This document shows, in pieces, positions 38,816 to 47,725 of a DNA stretch of 64,000 bases. The translations under genes and the position numbers were made by a program. How positions within the stretch are numbered: position 1 is the first letter of the stretch; each line of letters starts with the position of its first letter. The DNA is from Aliiroseovarius sp. (GTDB lineage Bacteria; Pseudomonadota; Alphaproteobacteria; Rhodobacterales; Rhodobacteraceae): assembly GCF_030148435.1 (NCBI RefSeq), contig NZ_JASBTN010000054.1, forward strand, positions 1-64,000, read 5' to 3'. The notes under the pieces are model-generated. The model did no database searches and had not been told where the DNA came from. It saw nothing but the letters and a program-made list of their open reading frames with translations.

Positions 38816-39190
38816 TCAGGCTTTCTTGGGCTTGTAGTTTGCGTCCTCGGCGATACGGGCCGATTTGCCGCGACGCGAACGCAGGTAGTACAGCTTGGCG
38901 CGACGCACGCGGCCACGGCGCACGACGGTGATGCTGTCGATGTTGGTCGAGTAGAGCGGGAACACACGTTCCACGCCTTCACCGAAAGAAATCTTGCGCA
39001 CGGTGAACGAGCCGGCAATGCCGTCGCCGTTCTTGCGGCTGATGCAGACGCCTTCGTAGTTCTGCACACGCGAGCGCGAGCCTTCGGTCACTTTGTAGCC
39101 GACACGAATGGTGTCGCCGGCTTTGAAGTCGGGGATGTCTTTCCCCAGGGCGGCAATCTGTTCCGCCTCCAGTTCAGCGATCAGGTCCAT
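38816..39190 (-). CDS. rplS: 50S ribosomal protein L19
   Basis: 124 residues from [20 protein letters not shown]; core segments are [20 protein letters not shown] and [21 protein letters not shown]19 sits at the subunit interface. AAGGAGAAGA precedes the ATG, which rules out the longer frame. The stretch 39191-39477 before trmD contains no gene, only a short GCGG/CCGC hairpin near 39205-39225. Confidence 0.96.
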   Translation of the reverse strand: MDLIAELEAEQIAALGKDIPDFKAGDTIRVGYKVTEGSRSRVQNYEGVCISRKNGDGIAGSFTVRKISFGEGVERVFPLYSTNIDSITVVRRGRVRRAKLYYLRSRRGKSARIAEDANYKPKKA

Positions 39191-39477
39191 CTGATCTTCT
39201 CCTTTTTGCCTGCGGTTGATCCGCAAAGGTGTGTGCCGTCCAGAGCTCCAGGTTGTCACCGGGTCCGCATTCGCGCCCGCAGGAGGTAAGCCGCCATTTC
39301 TTCTCACTGCCCGCCCTGGTGCGTTGCACGGAAACACGTGCCCACGACAAAACAGGTCCTGGGGCCGATTCCGGTCCCGGACGGGCGGGGTATAGGCTTA
39401 TTGGCCCTGTGGATCAAGGGGGATTCGCCAAGTTTGCCACACGGTCGGAAAACACGGCTGCCGGTGCCCCGGACAGG

Positions 39478-40296
39478 TCAGCCCTTGTCCGCGAGGTGCT
39501 TTTTCCACAGGTCCGGGCGGCGCTCGCGGGTGATTTTCTCGCTCATCTCGCGGCGCCATTCCTCGACCTTGCCGTGGTGCCCCGAGGTCAGAACCTCGGG
39601 AATGCCGCGCCCTCGCCACTCCGCCGGACGGGTGTATTGCGGATGTTCGAGCAGCCCCTGAGAGAAGCTTTCCTCCTCGATACTGTCGGAATTACCCAGC
39701 ATGCCGGGAATCAGCCGGACTGTGGCGTCCAGCAGGGCCTGCGCGGCGATCTCCCCCCCGGTCAGGACAAAGTCGCCGAGGCTGACCTCCTGAATCGCAT
39801 ATTCTTCCAGCACCCGCTCATCCACGCCCTCGAACCGACCGCAGAGGATCGTCATGCCCTCGGCCGCCGCAAACTGCCGCGCCATCGCCTGGTCAAATCG
39901 CCGCCCGCGTGGCGACATGTAGACCACCGGCCATCGGGCCCGGTCCAGCGGCGTGCCGGCCGAGGCCATGTCCAGCGCATTGCCCAGCACGTCCGGGCGC
40001 AGCACCATGCCTGCCCCGCCACCTGCGGGTGTATCATCCACATTGCGGTGCTTGCCCTCGCCGAATCGGCGCAGGTCGATCGACTCCAAATCCCACAGCC
40101 CGTCCTTCAGCCCCTTGCCGGTCAGGCTTTCGCCCAATACGCCGGGAAAGGCCTGGGGAAACAGGGTAATGATCTTTGCCGTCCAGACCCCCTGCAACTG
40201 CGGGCTCGAGGCCATCAGATCGCGCGGATGCAGGGTTGGACGGACCGCCACGCGGCCATGGGATCGCATCGGCTTGGATTTGGGTGTGTCGCTCAT
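39478..40296 (-). CDS. trmD: tRNA (guanine-37-N1)-methyltransferase
   Basis: 272 residues of the SPOUT family. The segments ITLFPQAFPGVLGESLTGKG, DDTPAGGGAGMVLRPDVL, LCGRFEGVDERVLEEY and SLGDFVLTGGEIAA build the knotted SAM site. It methylates G37 next to the anticodon and prevents +1 frameshifts. An N-terminal extension of about 40 residues precedes the usual start of the fold. It lies downstream of rimM in the ribosomal operon but is separated from it by two sulfotransferase-like genes. Confidence 0.96.
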   Translation of the reverse strand: MSDTPKSKPMRSHGRVAVRPTLHPRDLMASSPQLQGVWTAKIITLFPQAFPGVLGESLTGKGLKDGLWDLESIDLRRFGEGKHRNVDDTPAGGGAGMVLRPDVLGNALDMASAGTPLDRARWPVVYMSPRGRRFDQAMARQFAAAEGMTILCGRFEGVDERVLEEYAIQEVSLGDFVLTGGEIAAQALLDATVRLIPGMLGNSDSIEEESFSQGLLEHPQYTRPAEWRGRGIPEVLTSGHHGKVEEWRREMSEKITRERRPDLWKKHLADKG

Positions 40297-40335
40297 GACG
40301 CCTGCATAACCTGCCTGCGGGGCGGAGAAAAGCGG

Positions 40336-41139
40336 TCAGCCGCGCGCCGAATGTGCGTGACGTGCGGCCGCCGCCTGTTTTGCGGCCTTCAAGGCGTCAG
40401 GCTCCAGGTCCGAGCGGTTCAGCTCCAGCATTTCCTCCAACACCTCTCGGGGCATGCGGGCGTTCTGCTCCGGCGCGGGTATCATTGCCGCGCGGTTGGC
40501 CGGGGGCAGGCCGATCAGGTCAATGAGCGGCTGCGCGGGCCCCAGCGGCATGTCCCATGTGTCCTCCAGCCGCCAGCTTACCACCGGGTGGTCCACCGCG
40601 TCCCTCACCGCCGCAACCATACCGCCCAGGTCGGCGGCAGCGGCATGGCGTGCGCGGAATGCGTCAAGGTCCAGCACCATGCGCGAAGCCTTGACATGTT
40701 CGGCCCAGGCGCTGTCGAGCCAGGTATCGGCAGCCCGGGTCGACAGGCAGATCGTCAGGTCGATGCCGTGCGGATACTGCGCCTCGAACACCTCGACCGC
40801 CCGTGCCATCAGCTCGGGCAGGGCGCTATAATCCGGGACGTCGCGCCGTCCGGGCAGGTGGCCTGCCAGCTCCTCGGCGCTGATAACCAGCTTGCGGTCA
40901 GGCGGCAGGTCGAGCTGTGCCAGGAAAGCCCCCATGCGCAGCGCGAACTTTTCAAGCGTGAAAGGGTCGCGCCAGGTCGAGAACCCGCGCGAGGCATGCA
41001 GAAGATCGGGAAACTTGAACCCCAGCCCAAGCGCGGTGCTGGGCCAGATTTGCGGCCCGTTCATGTGCAGGCATTTTTGCACTGTCGTGGTGCCGGTCTT
41101 GTGAAACCCCGGGTGCAGGATGATGCGCTGAGAGGTCAC
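40336..41139 (-). CDS. Sulfotransferase-like protein (second of a tandem pair)
   Basis: 267 residues from a GTG that overlaps the preceding stop (GTGA). The N-terminal RIILHPGFHKTGTTTVQ resembles the 5'-phosphosulfate loop that binds PAPS in sulfotransferases. A helical C-terminus follows, ending LNRSDLEPDALKAAKQA. The substrate could be a carbohydrate, a lipid or a protein. The neighbour at 41136 shares both ends (GFYKTGTTSLQ; LNRSGLSKPELKAAKA), so the two arose by duplication. It lies 39 bp before trmD, inside the ribosomal operon. Confidence 0.75.
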   Translation of the reverse strand: MTSQRIILHPGFHKTGTTTVQKCLHMNGPQIWPSTALGLGFKFPDLLHASRGFSTWRDPFTLEKFALRMGAFLAQLDLPPDRKLVISAEELAGHLPGRRDVPDYSALPELMARAVEVFEAQYPHGIDLTICLSTRAADTWLDSAWAEHVKASRMVLDLDAFRARHAAAADLGGMVAAVRDAVDHPVVSWRLEDTWDMPLGPAQPLIDLIGLPPANRAAMIPAPEQNARMPREVLEEMLELNRSDLEPDALKAAKQAAAARHAHSARG

Positions 41140-41918
41140 GAGCCCCGCTCCAACAAGGTCGCCTTGGCGGCCTTGAGCTCGGGTTTCGACAGTCCGGATC
41201 GGTTCAGCCGCAGGAATTCGGCTTTGAGCACACCGCTCTGCCCGGCGTTGCGGTGGCGGGCCGGGGTCAGGCTGGCCTGGGTCGCTTCCGGCACACCCAT
41301 CAGGTCGAGCACCGCTTTTGCCGGGCCCGCCGGATGGTCGAAGAATGCCTCGACCCGGCTGATGTGATCCGCATCCAATCGACGCGCTTCCTCCTCCAGT
41401 GTGCCCAGAGACCTGAACCGCCGGGCGAAGTCGTCGAAGTCGTCCTCCAGGCGGATCGACCGCAGAAGATGCCCGTGCACGGATCGCAGCCAGGCCTCGC
41501 GCGTTCGGGTTGTAAACAGGATTTCGACCCGCGTGTCCGGGCCGAAGCGGCGAAACAGCTCCTTCCTGAGGTCGCGCAGCAGCGGTTTCGCCGCGGGAAA
41601 GCCGGTGATTGGACGCCCCAGCCAATCGCGGTGGCCGGGCATGGCGCCGGTGAAGTTTTCGCGCGAGAGAACCAGGTCGGTTCCGTCCGGCACCTCGGAA
41701 AGAAACCGGCGCAGAGCAAGGCGGAAGGCCTTCAGCCCGTTCGGGAAAGGCGCCTGGGCATATTCCCGCGCCCGTGCTCCAGCACCATGGAAATCCCCCT
41801 GCCCGTAATAGGCAAACCACGGCGCAAGGGCCGCGCGGTTGTCGGCCAGGAACCCCTGCAGGCTGGTGGTGCCGGTCTTGTAGAACCCGGCGTGGACGAG
41901 GATGCGCGGGGGGCTCAT
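41136..41918 (-). CDS. Sulfotransferase-like protein (first of a tandem pair)
   Basis: 260 residues. PRILVHAGFYKTGTTSLQGFL is the PAPS-loop-like N-terminus. The middle RVEILFTTRTREAWLRSVHG fits the 3'-phosphate-binding strand and helix of the fold. The C-terminus matches its downstream paralogue. It begins 19 bp after rimM and overlaps the next gene by 4 bp. I cannot name the acceptor. Cytoplasmic or membrane-associated; no signal peptide. Confidence 0.75.
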   Translation of the reverse strand: MSPPRILVHAGFYKTGTTSLQGFLADNRAALAPWFAYYGQGDFHGAGARAREYAQAPFPNGLKAFRLALRRFLSEVPDGTDLVLSRENFTGAMPGHRDWLGRPITGFPAAKPLLRDLRKELFRRFGPDTRVEILFTTRTREAWLRSVHGHLLRSIRLEDDFDDFARRFRSLGTLEEEARRLDADHISRVEAFFDHPAGPAKAVLDLMGVPEATQASLTPARHRNAGQSGVLKAEFLRLNRSGLSKPELKAAKATLLERGS

Positions 41919-41937
41919 GGCTGGGCCTCCCGCCGTG

Positions 41938-42447
41938 TCATTCGGGCAGTACCCCGTCGGGCGGGTCGATGATGATGCGGCCCGCGCTCAGGTCGACGGT
42001 CGGCACCGCGTCTCGCGTGAAGGGCAGAAGCGCGGTGTTGCGAATGCCCGGGCCTTCGATCTCGAGAAAGTCGCCAGCACCGTGGTTGTTCACCGCTGTG
42101 ACGCGCCCCACCTCGACACCGCCGGTGTCGAAAACCGCAAGGCCGATCAGGTCGGTGTGGTAGAACTCGTCATCCGGCAGGGCAGGCAGGGAGTCGCGCG
42201 CCACATAGAGCCGCACCCCGGACAACGCATCGGCCTGTTCCTTGGTTTCGACCCCATCGATACGCGCCGAAAACCCGTTCTTGATCGGGCCGGTAAGGGT
42301 GATGTCAAAGCGCCGAGTGCCGTCTTCCGACGCCAGGGTGCCATAGTCGGCTATCGCGCCGGGATCGGCACAGAAGCTTTTCAGTCGGACGTCGCCGCGG
42401 ACGCCGAATGCGCCGCTGATGGCGCCCACGCAGATCGTATCGGACAT
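41938..42447 (-). CDS. rimM: Ribosome maturation factor RimM
   Basis: 169 residues: an N-terminal RimM domain ([21 protein letters not shown], a signature of the family) and a C-terminal PRC-barrel ([40 protein letters not shown]). It helps assemble the 30S head around S19. It lies in the expected rpsP-rimM-trmD-rplS order, but with bluB before it and two extra genes after it. Confidence 0.95.
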   Translation of the reverse strand: MSDTICVGAISGAFGVRGDVRLKSFCADPGAIADYGTLASEDGTRRFDITLTGPIKNGFSARIDGVETKEQADALSGVRLYVARDSLPALPDDEFYHTDLIGLAVFDTGGVEVGRVTAVNNHGAGDFLEIEGPGIRNTALLPFTRDAVPTVDLSAGRIIIDPPDGVLPE

Positions 42448-42510
42448 GGGTTAGGCCCCCTGTTCTGGTCTTGCAGCCTTTGTCCTTGATCCACGCCGGC
42501 GGTGCAAGGG

Positions 42511-43161
42511 TCAACGTGACTGGATCGGCAGGGCGGCGCAGCGGTTTTCCCAACCGGCGTTCACCAGTTCGGGCGTGTCCGAGACCGTTTCCGGCCAGCC
42601 CACGCACAGGTAGGCAACCAGCCGCCAGTCGGCAGGCACGTCGAGGTCGCGGGTCAGGCGTTCGGGATCGAGGATCGAGACCCAGCCGACGCCCAGCCCC
42701 TCGGCCCGGGCGGCAAGCCAGAACTGTGTGACCGCGCCGACCACCGAATAGCGACGGGTTTCGGGCATTGTGGCTGCGCCAAGGCCTGCCCCCTTGGCCG
42801 TGGCCTCGTCGCAGAAGATCGCCAGTTGAACCGGAGCTTCCTGCATGCCCGAGAGCTTCAGGGTGCTGTAAATCCGGGCCTTGTCGCCGTCGTAGCCGTC
42901 GAGGGCGCGGGCGTTCTCGGCGCGGAAATTCTCAAGCGCGGCGTCCCGCGCGTCAGCGCTGTCCACACGGACCAGGCGCCAGGGTTCCGACAGGCCCACG
43001 GAGGGGGCCAGCGAAAACGTGTCGAGGCAGCGCATCAGCACTGCCTCGTCCACGTGATCGGTGCGAAAACGGCGCACGTCGCGCCGCCAGCGCATCAGGT
43101 CCAGCAGGTCGGCCCGGAAACCGGTCGAAAACGCCTCCCGGCCCGATGCCAGACCCGACAT
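42511..43161 (-). CDS. bluB: 5,6-dimethylbenzimidazole synthase
   Basis: 216 residues of the nitroreductase-like FMN fold. The N-terminus LLDLMRWRRDVRRFRTDHVD and the segment LDTFSLAPSVGLSEPWRLVRV are typical of BluB, which breaks down FMNH2 with O2 to make the lower ligand of vitamin B12. Other nitroreductases are the alternative, but the RRDVRRF motif and length favour BluB. It sits 5 bp after rpsP and before rimM. No cobalamin riboswitch is visible; ribosomal-operon transcription probably covers it. Confidence 0.88.
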   Translation of the reverse strand: MSGLASGREAFSTGFRADLLDLMRWRRDVRRFRTDHVDEAVLMRCLDTFSLAPSVGLSEPWRLVRVDSADARDAALENFRAENARALDGYDGDKARIYSTLKLSGMQEAPVQLAIFCDEATAKGAGLGAATMPETRRYSVVGAVTQFWLAARAEGLGVGWVSILDPERLTRDLDVPADWRLVAYLCVGWPETVSDTPELVNAGWENRCAALPIQSR

Positions 43162-43166
43162 GGGCC

Positions 43167-43532
43167 TTATTCCTCGGCCGCAGCTTCGGCAGCTTCGGCA
43201 GCCTTGGCGGCTTTCTCTTCAGCGCGCTCCTGGGCTTTCTTGCCCGGCTCGGCCTTCTTCGGGTTCGAGCGCTCTTTCTTGGCGATGACGCCGGCGGCTT
43301 CCAGGAAGCGGCTCACACGGTCCGACGGCTGGGCGCCCTGGTCCAGCCAGTACTGCACACGTTCCATGTCCAGCTTGATGCGCTCTTCCGAGTCTTTCGG
43401 CAGCAGCGGGTTGTAGGTGCCCAGCTTCTCGATGAAGCGGCCGTCGCGCGGCATGCGCGTATCGGCGGCAACAACGCGGTAGAAGGGGCGCTTTTTCGAG
43501 CCGCCACGGGCCAGACGGATTTTCATAGCCAT
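43167..43532 (-). CDS. rpsP: 30S ribosomal protein S16
   Basis: 121 residues. [38 protein letters not shown] and [17 protein letters not shown] give the S16 fold. The tail is Lys/Glu/Ala-rich (about 30 residues after [11 protein letters not shown]), longer than in E. coli (82 residues) but common in alphaproteobacteria. It is the first gene of the rpsP-bluB-rimM series. Confidence 0.96.
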   Translation of the reverse strand: MAMKIRLARGGSKKRPFYRVVAADTRMPRDGRFIEKLGTYNPLLPKDSEERIKLDMERVQYWLDQGAQPSDRVSRFLEAAGVIAKKERSNPKKAEPGKKAQERAEEKAAKAAEAAEAAAEE

Positions 43533-43589
43533 GATGTGTTCTCCTATTCGTAGCTATTTGAAGGGGCCGTTCTTGTCGTTATGACCCCG

Positions 43590-43898
43590 TCATTCCTGAT
43601 GTTTCTTGTGGTGCCTGATGACTTCTTCGATGATGAAGTTCAGGAATTTCTTGGCAAATTCCGGGTCCAGGTCGGCCCGGGTTGCCAGGTCTTCGAGCCG
43701 TTCGATCTGCGCCGCTTCGCGCGTGGGATCGGACGGGGGAAGGTCGTGTTCGGCCTTGAGTTTCCCCACGGCCTGGGTGTGTTTGAACCGCTCGCCCAGC
43801 GTGTAGACGAGGATCGCGTCGAGCCGGTCGATGCTCTCGCGGTGCCCTTTCAGGATCTCGGCGGCGCGGGAAACGGAATCGATGCCGTCGTGGCTCAT
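43590..43898 (-). CDS. Chorismate mutase, AroQ type
   Basis: 102 residues, all helical. HRESIDRLDAILVYTLGERFKHTQAVGKLKAEH matches the N-terminal helix of the AroQ fold, and FIIEEVIRHHKKHQE ends it. It converts chorismate to prephenate for Phe and Tyr synthesis. It is a stand-alone mutase without a fused dehydratase or dehydrogenase. The start overlaps the stop of the upstream GNAT (ATGA), and the gene lies 57 bp before rpsP. Confidence 0.9.
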   Translation of the reverse strand: MSHDGIDSVSRAAEILKGHRESIDRLDAILVYTLGERFKHTQAVGKLKAEHDLPPSDPTREAAQIERLEDLATRADLDPEFAKKFLNFIIEEVIRHHKKHQE

Positions 43899-44431
43899 TG
43901 GGCGGCCTCCTTCACAGCTGCGGCCGACAGGTGCCGCCAGATTTCCATGGTCCCGTATTCGGGGTCTTCATAATGGCTCTCAAAACGGGCGCCCAAGCGG
44001 CGAGCGACGGCTTTGGAGGCCGTGTTTGCCGGATCGATCTGCGAGATCGCGCTGTCCCAGCCCAGCAGCTCGTAGGCGTGGGCACGGGCAGCTATGGCGG
44101 CTTCGGTTGCGTAACCGTGCCCGGTGGCGTGGGGCATCAGGGTCCAGCCGATTTCGCGTTCCTTCCAGCCCATCGGGAACCACAACCCGACCCGGCCCTG
44201 ATAGGTGCCGGTCGCCTTGTCCTCCAGCGCCCAGAACCCGAACCCGCGCAGGGCCCAGTGGCCAATCACGGTGGCCAAGGCGCGCCAGGTGCGGTGCGGG
44301 GGCAGCGGGCCGCCGACGAAACGCGAGGCGTCGGAGGCGAAGAAGTCGTACTCCGCCGCGAAATCCTCCTCCCGCGGGGCGCGCAGGAACAGGCGGTCGG
44401 TTTCCAGGGTCGGGATGGTGAAAGAGGTCAT
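43895..44431 (-). CDS. GNAT-family N-acetyltransferase (second of a pair)
   Basis: 178 residues from MTSFTIPTLETDRLFLRAP. The GNAT core shows as EIGWTLMPHATGHGYATEAAIAARAHAYELLG (acetyl-CoA loop about GHGYATEA) and the C-terminal strand-helix SKAVARRLGARFE. It belongs to the RimJ/RimL-like subgroup, so the acceptor may be a protein N-terminus or a small amine. It is clearly paralogous to the gene before it and overlaps it by 4 bp. Confidence 0.87.
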   Translation of the reverse strand: MTSFTIPTLETDRLFLRAPREEDFAAEYDFFASDASRFVGGPLPPHRTWRALATVIGHWALRGFGFWALEDKATGTYQGRVGLWFPMGWKEREIGWTLMPHATGHGYATEAAIAARAHAYELLGWDSAISQIDPANTASKAVARRLGARFESHYEDPEYGTMEIWRHLSAAAVKEAAQ

Positions 44432-44976
44432 GCATATGCCTCCGGGCTGCCATCCGCATCGGGGGCGGGGTGACGATAGACCAGGCAGGGCGGCAGGTCG
44501 CTGTCGGGTTTTTCGGCGTCCTCGTCCAGGGTGCAGCCCAGCCGTTCGGCCAGCGCGATGGAGCGGGCATTGTCCGCATCTATATAGCTGACGGCGGTGT
44601 CCCAGCCCAGGGTCTCGAACGCATGGGCGCGGGCGGCCAGGGCGGCTTCGAAGGCATAACCCTTGCCTTCGGCCTCGGGGGACCAGACGGTCCAGCCGAT
44701 CTCGCGTTCCGGCCAGTCCTCGGGGTGCCAGGGGCCGGTCAGGCCCAGCGGTTTGTCCGAGCCTTTTTCGCAGAAAACGAAGGAACCGTAGCCGCGCAGC
44801 ATCCATTGGCCCGCCACATGGGCGAAGGCACGCCAGGCGTTGCGCTTGTCGTAAGGGCCACCGATATACTGCGCACGCTTGGACGCGGCGAAGGCTTCCC
44901 AGGTCGGGAAGTCCTCCATCCGGGGCAAACGCAGGGTCAGCCGGGGTGTGTCGATATGGAAATCGGCGGGGATCAT
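44428..44976 (-). CDS. GNAT-family N-acetyltransferase (first of a pair)
   Basis: 182 residues. DTPRLTLRLPRMEDFPTWEAF is the RimJ/L-type beginning; EIGWTVWSPEAEGKGYAFEAA is the acetyl-CoA-binding motif. It starts 3 bp after ffh and overlaps the second GNAT. The substrate is unknown. Its position after ffh and before rpsP is why I mention protein acetylation, but that is only context. Confidence 0.87.
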   Translation of the reverse strand: MIPADFHIDTPRLTLRLPRMEDFPTWEAFAASKRAQYIGGPYDKRNAWRAFAHVAGQWMLRGYGSFVFCEKGSDKPLGLTGPWHPEDWPEREIGWTVWSPEAEGKGYAFEAALAARAHAFETLGWDTAVSYIDADNARSIALAERLGCTLDEDAEKPDSDLPPCLVYRHPAPDADGSPEAYA

Positions 44977-44979
44977 CGG

Positions 44980-46497
44980 TTACTTCTTTTTGCCGAAACC
45001 GGACAGGCCGGGGGGCAGGCCGGCGCCGCCCAGACCGGGAAGGCCACCGGGCATGCCGCCCGGCATCTTGCCGCCCAGAGCCTTCGCGGCTTCTTCCATC
45101 GCCTTGGGGTCGTTCATGTCGGGCATGCCGCCGGGCATTCCGCCGCCCTTGCCGAACATGCCGCCGAGCGCCTGTTTCAGCATCTTGCCTTTGCCCATCT
45201 TGCCCATCTTCTTCATCATGTCCGACATCTGCCGGTGCATCTTCAGAAGCTTGTTGAGGTCGGAGACTTCCATGCCGGCGCCCGCGGCGATGCGTTTCTT
45301 GCGGCTGGCCTGAAGCAGGGCCGGGTTGGCGCGTTCGCGTTTGGTCATCGACTGGATCAGCGCGATCTGGCGCTTGAGCACCTTGTCGTCCATCCCGGCG
45401 GCCTCGGCCTGTTTGGCCATTTTCTGCATGCCGGGCATCATGCCCATGATGCCTTCCATGCCGCCCATCTTGATCATCTGTTCCAGCTGCATCTTCAGGT
45501 CGTTCATGTTGAACTGACCCTTCTGGAAGCGCTTCATCATGCGCTCGGCCTGTTCGGCCTCGATGGTTTCCTGTGCCTTTTCGACCAGGGCAACGATATC
45601 GCCCATGCCCAGGATGCGGCCGGCAATGCGCTCGGGCTCGAAGGTTTCGAGCGCGTCCATCTTCTCGCCCAGACCGACGAACTTGATCGGTTTGCCGGTG
45701 ACGGCGCGCATCGACAGGGCGGCACCGCCGCGCCCGTCGCCGTCCATCCGGGTCAGGACCACGCCCGAGATGCCGATCTTGTCGTCGAACTCCTGTGCCA
45801 CCTCGACGGCGACCTGACCGGTCAGGCCGTCCACAACCAGCAGGGTCTCGCGCGGGGTGACGACGTTACGCACGTCCTCGACCTCGCCCATCAGCACCTC
45901 GTCGATGTGCAACCGGCCCGCGGTGTCGAGCATGTAGACGTCATAGCCGCCCATGGTCGCCTGCTGCTTGGCGCGTTTGGCGATGTCCACAGGTTTCTGG
46001 CCGGGCACGATCTGCAGCGTATCGACGCCGATCTGGTCGCCCAGCACCTTCAACTGATCCATGGCCGCCGGGCGGTAGACGTCGAGCGAGGCCATCAGCA
46101 CCCGCTTGCCTTCCCTTTCCTTCAGGCGTTTGGCCAGTTTCGCGGTGGTGGTGGTCTTGCCGCCGCCCTGCAGGCCGACCATCAGGATCGGCGCGGGCGG
46201 GTTGTCGACCTTCAGTGCACCGGGTTCGCCTTCGCCGGTCAGCGTGTCGATCAGCGCGTCATGCACGATCTTGACGACCTGCTGGCCCGGGGTGACAGAT
46301 TTGGTCACGGCATGGCCGGTGGCCTGTTCCTGAACCTTCTTGATGAACTCGCGCGCCACCGGCAGCGAGACGTCGGCTTCCAGCAGCGCCACGCGCACCT
46401 CGCGCAGGGCGGTCTTGACGTCATCCTCGGACAGAGCGCCCTGTTTGGTCAGGCGATCGAAGACGCCGGACAGGCGGTCTGAAAGGCTCTCGAACAT
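44980..46497 (-). CDS. ffh: Signal recognition particle protein Ffh
   Basis: 505 residues. The N domain (MFESLSDRLSGVFDRLTKQGALSE) leads to the G domain with LQGGGKTTTTAKLA (G1), DVYRPAAMDQL, LDTAGRLHID and TRMDGDGRGGAAL. The Met-rich M domain binds 4.5S RNA and signal sequences, and a Gly/Met/Pro-rich tail follows (MPGGMPGGLPGLGGAGLPP). It delivers nascent membrane proteins with FtsY. The start is at 46497, the family start; the longer frame is rejected. Confidence 0.97.
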   Translation of the reverse strand: MFESLSDRLSGVFDRLTKQGALSEDDVKTALREVRVALLEADVSLPVAREFIKKVQEQATGHAVTKSVTPGQQVVKIVHDALIDTLTGEGEPGALKVDNPPAPILMVGLQGGGKTTTTAKLAKRLKEREGKRVLMASLDVYRPAAMDQLKVLGDQIGVDTLQIVPGQKPVDIAKRAKQQATMGGYDVYMLDTAGRLHIDEVLMGEVEDVRNVVTPRETLLVVDGLTGQVAVEVAQEFDDKIGISGVVLTRMDGDGRGGAALSMRAVTGKPIKFVGLGEKMDALETFEPERIAGRILGMGDIVALVEKAQETIEAEQAERMMKRFQKGQFNMNDLKMQLEQMIKMGGMEGIMGMMPGMQKMAKQAEAAGMDDKVLKRQIALIQSMTKRERANPALLQASRKKRIAAGAGMEVSDLNKLLKMHRQMSDMMKKMGKMGKGKMLKQALGGMFGKGGGMPGGMPDMNDPKAMEEAAKALGGKMPGGMPGGLPGLGGAGLPPGLSGFGKKK

Positions 46498-46770
46498 GTC
46501 TTCGGCTCCTATACCGTTTCGTTGACCCCTAAGTAGGGGCGGCGCTGCGTGATCCCAAGCCCGAATTCCGGGGGACAAACCATAAGCGCCCCCGTGGGCG
46601 CAACGCGCTGACGGGGGGCGATCCTGGTTCGCGACTCAGGACCGGAAGCTTTCGCACTTCCGGGTGTTGGCCGGGGATTACGCGCGCGGGCAGGGGGAGT
46701 CAAGCAAAACAGGCTTTTGCGGTCGCCGTTTTCCCCTGTGACAGGCGTGGGCAACGGGCGCCAATCCGCC
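46498..46770. other. Gene-free, hairpin-rich leader region upstream of ffh
   Basis: The stretch holds several stems, given here in plus-strand order. GCCCCCGT (about 46587-46594) pairs with ACGGGGG about 20 bases later. GATCCTG pairs with CAGGACC near 46620-46645. CCGGAAG pairs with CTTCCGG near 46641-46665. No open frame or terminator T-tract was seen. It may be the 5' leader of ffh, the 3' end of the permease transcript, or a small RNA. I tested it against the 4.5S RNA core and it does not match. Confidence 0.4.
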
Positions 46771-47661
46771 TCAATCCTCGCGCAGAAGCAGCGCCACCGC
46801 ACCCAGCGTCAAGATCACGCCCCCCAGCACTGCCACTGGCGGGGTGCCGTGGCCCAGCCCCAGCTCCCACAGGATCACCCAGCTGGGGGTAAGGTAGGAG
46901 TAGGCCATGACCTTGGCCGAGGTCAGGCGCATCGAGGCAAAGGACAGCAGGTAGAAGCTGATCGCGGTCGAGGCGATGACGAGGTAGCCAAGCGTGACCC
47001 AGACCACTGGTTTCAGTGCGGACCAGTCGGTGGCGGCGATCTCGCCCGCGCCGGCCACGCCCAGAACCAGCGTGCCGCCGACAAGCACGCCGAAGGTAAA
47101 AGTCAACCCGTTTTCCCCCCGGTTCAGTGCGCGCAGAAGTGGGATGTAGAGCGCGTGTGCTATGCAGCCGATGAAATAGATCACCTCGCCCCGGCCGATC
47201 TGGAACCTGAGCGCCGCGGCCGGATCACCGCGAAAGACCACCCAAAGCGCGCCCGCCGCCCCGACCGCAAGGGCCAGAGCGACTCGCAGGCCCGTCACTT
47301 GACGCAGGATCAGCCAACCGAAACCGGCCGTCATGACCGGGGTCAGGGTGAACACCGCCGATGTCGATACGGGATTGGCGGTTTTCAGGGCTTCGAACAT
47401 GAGCACGAAATAGAAAGCGAAGACGCCGCCGGTCAGCAAATACCTCCAGGGACCGCGGAAATCGGCGCCGGACAGGCCCGGGCCAAGTGCCGCCAGCACC
47501 CCGACCACCACCGCCCCCAGCGCGAACCGCGCGAACATCAGGGCAATTGGAGCGACCTCGTTTGCGACCAGCCCGCCCAGTGAATGCGATCCCGCGACCA
47601 GGGCCGCGAACAGGGCCATGGCCATGTGGCCGGACAGCGACGCGCGGGTCAGGCTGTGCAT
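46771..47661 (-). CDS. EamA/DMT-family permease
   Basis: 296 residues, about ten helices. EamA features are seen in FARFALGAVVVGVLAALGP and NPVSTSAVFTLTPVMTAGFGWLILRQ of repeat 1, and LPSWVILWELGLG-type residues in repeat 2 (YLTPSWVILWELGLGHG). This is the third DMT permease in the window; the three are not close copies. It lies downstream of a LysR regulator on the same strand (64 bp), and the two could be a functional pair. Confidence 0.87.
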   Translation of the reverse strand: MHSLTRASLSGHMAMALFAALVAGSHSLGGLVANEVAPIALMFARFALGAVVVGVLAALGPGLSGADFRGPWRYLLTGGVFAFYFVLMFEALKTANPVSTSAVFTLTPVMTAGFGWLILRQVTGLRVALALAVGAAGALWVVFRGDPAAALRFQIGRGEVIYFIGCIAHALYIPLLRALNRGENGLTFTFGVLVGGTLVLGVAGAGEIAATDWSALKPVVWVTLGYLVIASTAISFYLLSFASMRLTSAKVMAYSYLTPSWVILWELGLGHGTPPVAVLGGVILTLGAVALLLRED

Positions 47662-47725
47662 CAGGTTGATCCGATGCAGCTTGCGCTTCGGGCCTTCACC
47701 TCGTCCGGGGTGAAAGCCAGGTGTC

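Noticed and set aside
46600-46680. Possible 4.5S (SRP) RNA near ffh
   Set aside because: TCAGGACCGGAAG resembles part of the core, but the GGAAGCAG loop side and the long pairing arms are missing.
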